In this document: one piece after another, positions 60,302 to 64,000 of the stretch
How positions within the stretch are numbered: position 1 is the first letter of the stretch
How the letters are laid out: every line of letters starts with the position of its first letter
DNA from: Nodularia sp. (in: cyanobacteria)
Lineage (GTDB): Bacteria > Cyanobacteriota > Cyanobacteriia > Cyanobacteriales > Nostocaceae
Assembly: GCA_007692755.1 (NCBI GenBank)
Contig: REBL01000139.1
Location: 1 to 64,000 of the forward strand
Direction of reading: 5' to 3'
Length of the DNA: 64,000 bases
Position numbers and translations under genes: made by a program
Notes under the pieces: generated by a model
Told to the model about the DNA's origin: nothing
Databases searched by the model: none
Seen by the model: the letters and a program-made list of their open reading frames with translations, nothing else

Positions 60302-60601
60302 ATGGGAAGTTTTTCTCCAGATAAATACAGGCATGAAGGGAACGCAATATCACTTATTAACTATCACTTTGTTTTGATCCCTAAACGCAGAAAAAAAGTA
60401 TTAATAGCTGCTATAGCAGATAGATTACAAGAAGTTATCTGCGAGGTTTGTAACGAGAATAGATGGAAAATTATTGCAATGAAAATCATGCCTGACCATG
60501 TTCACCTATTTTTGAATGTGAAACCGACAGATAATCCTTCTCAAATTATGAATAGAATTAAGGGACGAGCTTCCATAGGTGTCAAGTTAATGCAGGGCTA
60601 A
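60302..60601 (+). pseudogene. tnpA: Truncated TnpA (Y1 HUH transposase)
   Basis: The 99 residues carry the first part of a TnpA_IS200 domain: HEGNAISLINYHFVLIPKRRKKVL, and the HUH metal motif in MKIMPDHVHLFLNVKP. The frame ends at RASIGVKLMQG just after the helix that should lead to the catalytic Tyr (about residues 125-130 in full-length proteins of 130-155). So the nucleophile is missing and transposition in cis is unlikely. The cut coincides with the end of nagB, which suggests deletion at that junction. Confidence 0.85.
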
Positions 60602-61363
60602 ACTGGCAGAATTTACATCTAAAAATAACGTTGCTTGGGATTGTTGACGTAAAATTGAGGCTGGGCAATTGGTGTTAATTGACCCTGTTAGCATCTGTTT
60701 TACTACCTGGGCTTTACGTTTTTCTGGTGCTAAACAAATAATTTTTTTGGCGGCACAAATCAAAGGCAAAGTCACAGTAAAAGCGTACTGGGGAACACTA
60801 TCAATATTGGGAAATTGACCTGTGTTAACTTGTTGCTGGCGATTGGCTGTATCTAGTTTCACCAGTTTGACGCTGTAAGAATCTTGAAAGTTCGCAACTG
60901 CGGGATCATTAAAAGCTAAATGTCCGTTTTCACCAATACCCAGACAACATAAATCTATGGGCTGTGCTTGCAATAGTTTGGTGTAGCGATCGCACTCCGC
61001 TAGAGGTTGCAATGCATCACCTTGTATATAATGAAATTGCTGGGGAGAAACTCGCTTCTCGACACGTTCTTGCAGATATCGCCGAAAACTCGCCGGATGA
61101 TCCGCCGTAATTCCCAAATATTCATCTAAATGAAATAAGGTAATCCGCGACCAATCTACACCACCCAACCTGATTAAAGCATCCAGAAATTTAAGTTGGG
61201 AATTTCCTGTGGCTAACAATACAGCTGCTGTTTCCTGTTGCTGAAGAACTTGCTGTAAATAGTTTTGGGCGATTTCGGCAACTTTCTCTGCCATTTCAAC
61301 TTCTGAGTTGTAAATCTGCACCAATAAATTATCAACGCGAAAAAAGTTTGTAGCGGCTAGCAT
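60587..61363 (-). CDS. nagB: Glucosamine-6-phosphate deaminase
   Basis: A 258-residue protein of the NagB family: ITLFHLDEYLGITADHPASFRRYLQERV carries the catalytic Asp and Glu, IDLCCLGIGENGHLAFNDPAVAN the phosphate/active-site loop, and the C-terminal CPASILRQQSQATLFLD the usual ending. NagB converts glucosamine-6-phosphate to fructose-6-phosphate and ammonia, linking amino-sugar and hexose metabolism. The final residues (SASLALH) overlap the truncated tnpA frame, so the last few codons may have been altered by the neighbouring element. ATG 61363 begins the domain; an upstream in-frame TTG is less likely. Confidence 0.88.
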   Translation of the reverse strand: MLAATNFFRVDNLLVQIYNSEVEMAEKVAEIAQNYLQQVLQQQETAAVLLATGNSQLKFLDALIRLGGVDWSRITLFHLDEYLGITADHPASFRRYLQERVEKRVSPQQFHYIQGDALQPLAECDRYTKLLQAQPIDLCCLGIGENGHLAFNDPAVANFQDSYSVKLVKLDTANRQQQVNTGQFPNIDSVPQYAFTVTLPLICAAKKIICLAPEKRKAQVVKQMLTGSINTNCPASILRQQSQATLFLDVNSASLALH

Positions 61364-61533
61364 TTGCTTACATGGAAGATTTGACAATAATGCACTTACT
61401 CCTTTCTTTAGTATAGATTTCCGAATTTCAGACAGTTTTATTCCTGTATTAACCCCAGCACAATGATTGAGGACAAAAAACCATGTAAACTATGTAAATT
61501 CAGTTAACAATTATTTACACTTTACCAAAAATC

Positions 61534-62196
61534 ATGCTGGCGGCAATTCTCTTTGACTTAGACGGTACTATCGTCAATACTGACCCCATTCACTTCCAAG
61601 CTTGGCAGAAAATGCTGCTGAGTTACGATCTTCAAATTGACGAAATATTCTATAAATCTCGGATTAGTGGCGGGTTAAACCCAGAAATTATTAAAGATAT
61701 TCTGCCACAATTATCAGTAGCCGAAGGTGAAAAGTTTGCAGATGAAAAAGAAGCACTTTTCCGTCAACTCGCCCCCCATCTTCAACCATTAAGCGGATTT
61801 GCTGAACTCATAGCCTGGACAAAAACACATCAGCTAAAACGGGCTTTGGTAACTAATGCTCCTAGACAAAATGCAAAATTTATGCTAGAAGTTTTAGGCA
61901 TTACTGAAGCTTTTCACACCATTGTTTTAGCTGATGATTGTATAGCAGGTAAACCTGATCCTGAACCCTATCAAGTTGCTTTGAACAAATTGGGAATTAC
62001 CGCAGAACAAGCGATCGCTTTGGAAGATTCTCCCTCTGGAATTCGCTCCGCAGTCGGTGCGGGTATTCGGACTATTGGCATTGCTTCTACCCATGAACCG
62101 CAAGCCTTGCAGCAGGTAGGCACATTTATGGCCATTTCAGATTTTACTGATTTGCATCTGTGGAAATTTCTCAACTCTTTGATACAAGCAAGTTAA
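61534..62196 (+). CDS. HAD-superfamily phosphatase / phosphoglucomutase-like
   Basis: A 220-residue HAD hydrolase, subfamily with an alpha-helical cap: motif I ILFDLDGTIVNTDPIHF, motif II ALVTNAPRQN, the Lys in CIAGKPDPEPY and motif IV IALEDSPSGIRSAVGAGI. The cap (residues about 18-85) is of beta-phosphoglucomutase/phosphoglycolate-phosphatase type. Substrate is likely a sugar phosphate. It is divergent from nagB by 170 bp, so the two may share control in amino-sugar or glycan metabolism, which is an inference. Confidence 0.88.
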   Translation: MLAAILFDLDGTIVNTDPIHFQAWQKMLLSYDLQIDEIFYKSRISGGLNPEIIKDILPQLSVAEGEKFADEKEALFRQLAPHLQPLSGFAELIAWTKTHQLKRALVTNAPRQNAKFMLEVLGITEAFHTIVLADDCIAGKPDPEPYQVALNKLGITAEQAIALEDSPSGIRSAVGAGIRTIGIASTHEPQALQQVGTFMAISDFTDLHLWKFLNSLIQAS

Positions 62197-63215
62197 AAAG
62201 ATTCTGGCGGGGCAATATCTGCACCAACACTATTAGACTTTAGCCCTGGTTTCACATTTACTTCCGACTTCTGGGATGATTGAGACACAGACGAAGACGG
62301 GGAAGTTATTATATCTGGGTTCAGCACCCTGCCAGTCTTTGTTTGTTGCGAAATCAAGGATACTCCCCCCACAGCCCCAGCCACAAGGGCTGTATAGCCT
62401 AGATACAGATGTATAGGACGAATATCTACTCCCAATCCCCCAGAAGATTTTGTAGAATTATACCAAGACGGTATAATTGATTGGACTGCATCGGGTGCTG
62501 GTAATGAAGCAGCTAATTTTGTGCCATTTAGTCCTAAAGTATTCCCCATAACTCGAATAAATCCACGTAACAAAGTATCTTCTGGCAATAAATCGAAGTT
62601 GCTATTTTCTATTGCTTCTATCCGATAAATTGGTACATGAGTGTAAATATTAAGTTGGCACAGAGAAAGGCCTTGAGACTCACGCGCTTGTTTGAGTTGT
62701 TCACCGATGATGCAGATAATTTCTCTTCGTTGTTCGGCTACCGTTGTTTGTAGTTCACCTTGGTGCGGTTTTTTATTCGGCTGGAACCACTTAATCAGTG
62801 CTGCACCTGGAGAGTTGATTTCCGAACTTTTGTCTGCATTTACAGTGGATTCTGGTGATACATTCCCGGCGCAAGTATCTGTGCAATTGGGTGGAGCTTT
62901 TATTTTTATACTTGATGCATGACTAGCTGTTTCTGCTTCAACACTTGGTAAAACACTATCTGTAACTTTTTCTGGTTGTGCGAATTGTTGAAATGCCAAA
63001 CTAATCGCTTCTCTACCCACAGCTTTCAACAACATCTTGACTGGTTCTCCTGAAGCACCGAGCAACTTTTGTAATGTAGCTATAGTCCGAAGATAAATTT
63101 TACTGCTATGAAGTTCAGCTTCAATTTCACCTAATAGCGATCGCAATTCATCTTGAGAAATTTTGATACTAGGATTTCCAGGAATAGTGAACAAATACAC
63201 AGGTGTGGTAGTCAT
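62193..63215 (-). CDS. RodZ-like membrane protein with helix-turn-helix domain
   Basis: A 340-residue protein. Residues 1-85 form a small helical domain (SLLGEIEAELHSSKIYLRTIATLQKLLGASGEPVKMLLKAVGREAI), then a low-complexity Ser/Thr/Ala region, an HTH_25 domain at about 165-235 (IIGEQLKQARESQGLSLCQLNIYTHVPIYRIEAIENSNFDLLPEDTLLRGFIRVMG) and one transmembrane span near 270-290 (HLYLGYTALVAGAVGGVSLIS), with a Ser-rich periplasmic tail. The HTH-membrane-tail plan is that of RodZ, the cell-shape protein binding MreB. Its stop overlaps the HAD gene stop by four bases. Confidence 0.82.
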   Translation of the reverse strand: MTTTPVYLFTIPGNPSIKISQDELRSLLGEIEAELHSSKIYLRTIATLQKLLGASGEPVKMLLKAVGREAISLAFQQFAQPEKVTDSVLPSVEAETASHASSIKIKAPPNCTDTCAGNVSPESTVNADKSSEINSPGAALIKWFQPNKKPHQGELQTTVAEQRREIICIIGEQLKQARESQGLSLCQLNIYTHVPIYRIEAIENSNFDLLPEDTLLRGFIRVMGNTLGLNGTKLAASLPAPDAVQSIIPSWYNSTKSSGGLGVDIRPIHLYLGYTALVAGAVGGVSLISQQTKTGRVLNPDIITSPSSSVSQSSQKSEVNVKPGLKSNSVGADIAPPESF

Positions 63216-63385
63216 GGTTAAAATTGCTCCTGATATTCAGACAAAAAGTGGTTATATTTGTATAATTCTCGCTTTCTGTGCCTTAATATCCGGATTATTC
63301 TGGATCAATTATCTGGTATTTTCCGGAAAATAGTAAAATTACCGTCTTATCAGTGAATTTACTGCTTCAATTCCAAATCTAAAAT

Positions 63386-64000
63386 CTAAAATTGTTTAAC
63401 TCGTTGCACAAAAGACTTGATCCATTGCAGATATTCTTCACCCGCAACAGTCGCTGTATCATTATGGTCTGCTGCCGGCACCAAAAACAGTTTTTTCGGT
63501 TCAGGAGCAGCGTGATAAAGTTCTTGGCTCATGAAAGATGGCACAGTTGTATCAGCAGTACCATGAATAAATAACACTGGCATTTTTAACTGCGGTACTT
63601 TTTTAATCGACTCAAACCGCTGCGTTAAAATTAAATTCACTGGGAAAATCCGATACAAGTTCCTGTAAGTCACTATATCCCCGATAGAGGTAAAGGAACT
63701 TTCCACAATCAATCCGGCAGCTTCTGGGCGTTTGATAGCCAAATCAATAGCGATCGCGCCTCCCATAGAATGCCCATAAATAAAAATTTGGCTGGGCGGA
63801 ATCTGCTTTTCTTCTACTAAGTAATTCCACGCTACGACTGCATCCTGATAAACCCGCTTTTCGTTAGGAAAGTTACCTTGACTGCGACCATACCCGCGAT
63901 AATCAATCAGAAGCACAGAAAATCCTAGTTGATGCAGTCGATTGGCATGGCTAATGTTTGCACCAACATTCATAGCGTTACCATGTAGATACAGCAACAC
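63386..64000 (-). CDS. Alpha/beta hydrolase (partial; N-terminus beyond window)
   Basis: The visible 204 residues are the main part of an alpha/beta hydrolase: LLYLHGNAMNVGANISHANRLHQLGFSVLLIDYRGYGRSQG, the nucleophile elbow IFIYGHSMGGAIAID, acid loop FIHGTADTTVPSFMS and the catalytic His in PAADHNDTATV. The frame continues off the right edge; the apparent start is a GTG inside conserved sequence, so the true start is outside. The closest types are serine-aminopeptidase-like / FrsA-type lipase-esterases. Substrate unknown. Confidence 0.88.
   Translation of the reverse strand: MLLYLHGNAMNVGANISHANRLHQLGFSVLLIDYRGYGRSQGNFPNEKRVYQDAVVAWNYLVEEKQIPPSQIFIYGHSMGGAIAIDLAIKRPEAAGLIVESSFTSIGDIVTYRNLYRIFPVNLILTQRFESIKKVPQLKMPVLFIHGTADTTVPSFMSQELYHAAPEPKKLFLVPAADHNDTATVAGEEYLQWIKSFVQRVKQF

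Larger units (their letters stand above)
58752..60601. mobile_element. IS605-type insertion sequence with divergent tnpB and truncated tnpA
   Basis: tnpB (leftward) and tnpA (rightward) diverge from a common 80-bp promoter region, the IS605 arrangement. The tnpB-side end is marked by TCTCCG/CGGAGA (58755-58760 with 58772-58777) and CACCACG/CGTGGTG (58828-58834 with 58848-58854) hairpins, typical subterminal stems. The tnpA side is cut off where it meets the 3' end of nagB, so the left end is missing. The element is therefore stranded. Confidence 0.75.

Overview
The window looks like chromosome from a filamentous, heterocyst-forming cyanobacterium of the Nostocales (Nostoc/Anabaena/Nodularia-like). 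The grounds are a phycobilisome core gene (apcF), a CP12 gene, a CrtO-type ketocarotenoid gene, a CYP110-type P450, glnA with a gene for a glutamine synthetase inactivating factor and NtcA-type boxes, many GCGATCGC (HIP1) sites, 7-bp tandem repeats, and dispersed palindromic repeats. The species cannot be named from sequence alone. I saw no rRNA, tRNA or CRISPR array.

Layout. 1-8.4 kb is core metabolism: the tail of an Old Yellow Enzyme, a methyltransferase, gifA converging on glnA, apcF, a truncated DUF29 gene, tlyA, cp12 and a dynamin/Era-like GTPase. 8.5-11.4 kb holds an antitoxin-like gene broken by a 93-bp MITE, then stress genes (Dps, ChaB-domain protein, CsbD, GlsB). 12.3-19.4 kb has a STAS/PP2C regulator pair, a DUF1350 hydrolase, a MlaE permease and an SLH-fasciclin outer-membrane protein. 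19.6-25.1 kb is an accessory island of toxin-antitoxin pairs, repeats, a GIY-YIG protein and a GxxExxY gene bounded by inverted repeats. 25.2-32 kb carries a thiamine-diphosphate enzyme, P450, DUF2993 protein and CrtO. 32.6-38.2 kb is a compact cluster: an asparagine-synthetase-like amidotransferase, a methyltransferase and an osmoprotectant-type ABC transporter. 38.3-57.9 kb is an exopolysaccharide locus with two leftward genes (WecG-like, Wzc/GumC-like) and a rightward run of twelve genes: seven glycosyltransferases, one probable glycosyltransferase-like protein, an ABC exporter, an FkbM methyltransferase, a Wzy-like polymerase and an acyltransferase. 58.2-60.6 kb has small genes and an IS605-type element with intact tnpB and truncated tnpA, abutting nagB. 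The right end has a HAD phosphatase, a RodZ-like protein and a partial hydrolase.

How parts work together. glnA and gifA carry NtcA boxes in positions expected for activation and repression respectively, which would couple glutamine synthesis and its inhibition to nitrogen status. The polysaccharide genes form a self-contained synthesis/export unit with a 1.2-kb intergenic region containing a triplicated sequence. The most unusual items are a permease-binding-protein fusion whose binding domain is circularly permuted, the small operon in which it sits, the inverted-repeat-bounded GxxExxY cassette, the MITE with a 5-bp target duplication, and a vapBC pair flanked by 131-bp direct repeats.
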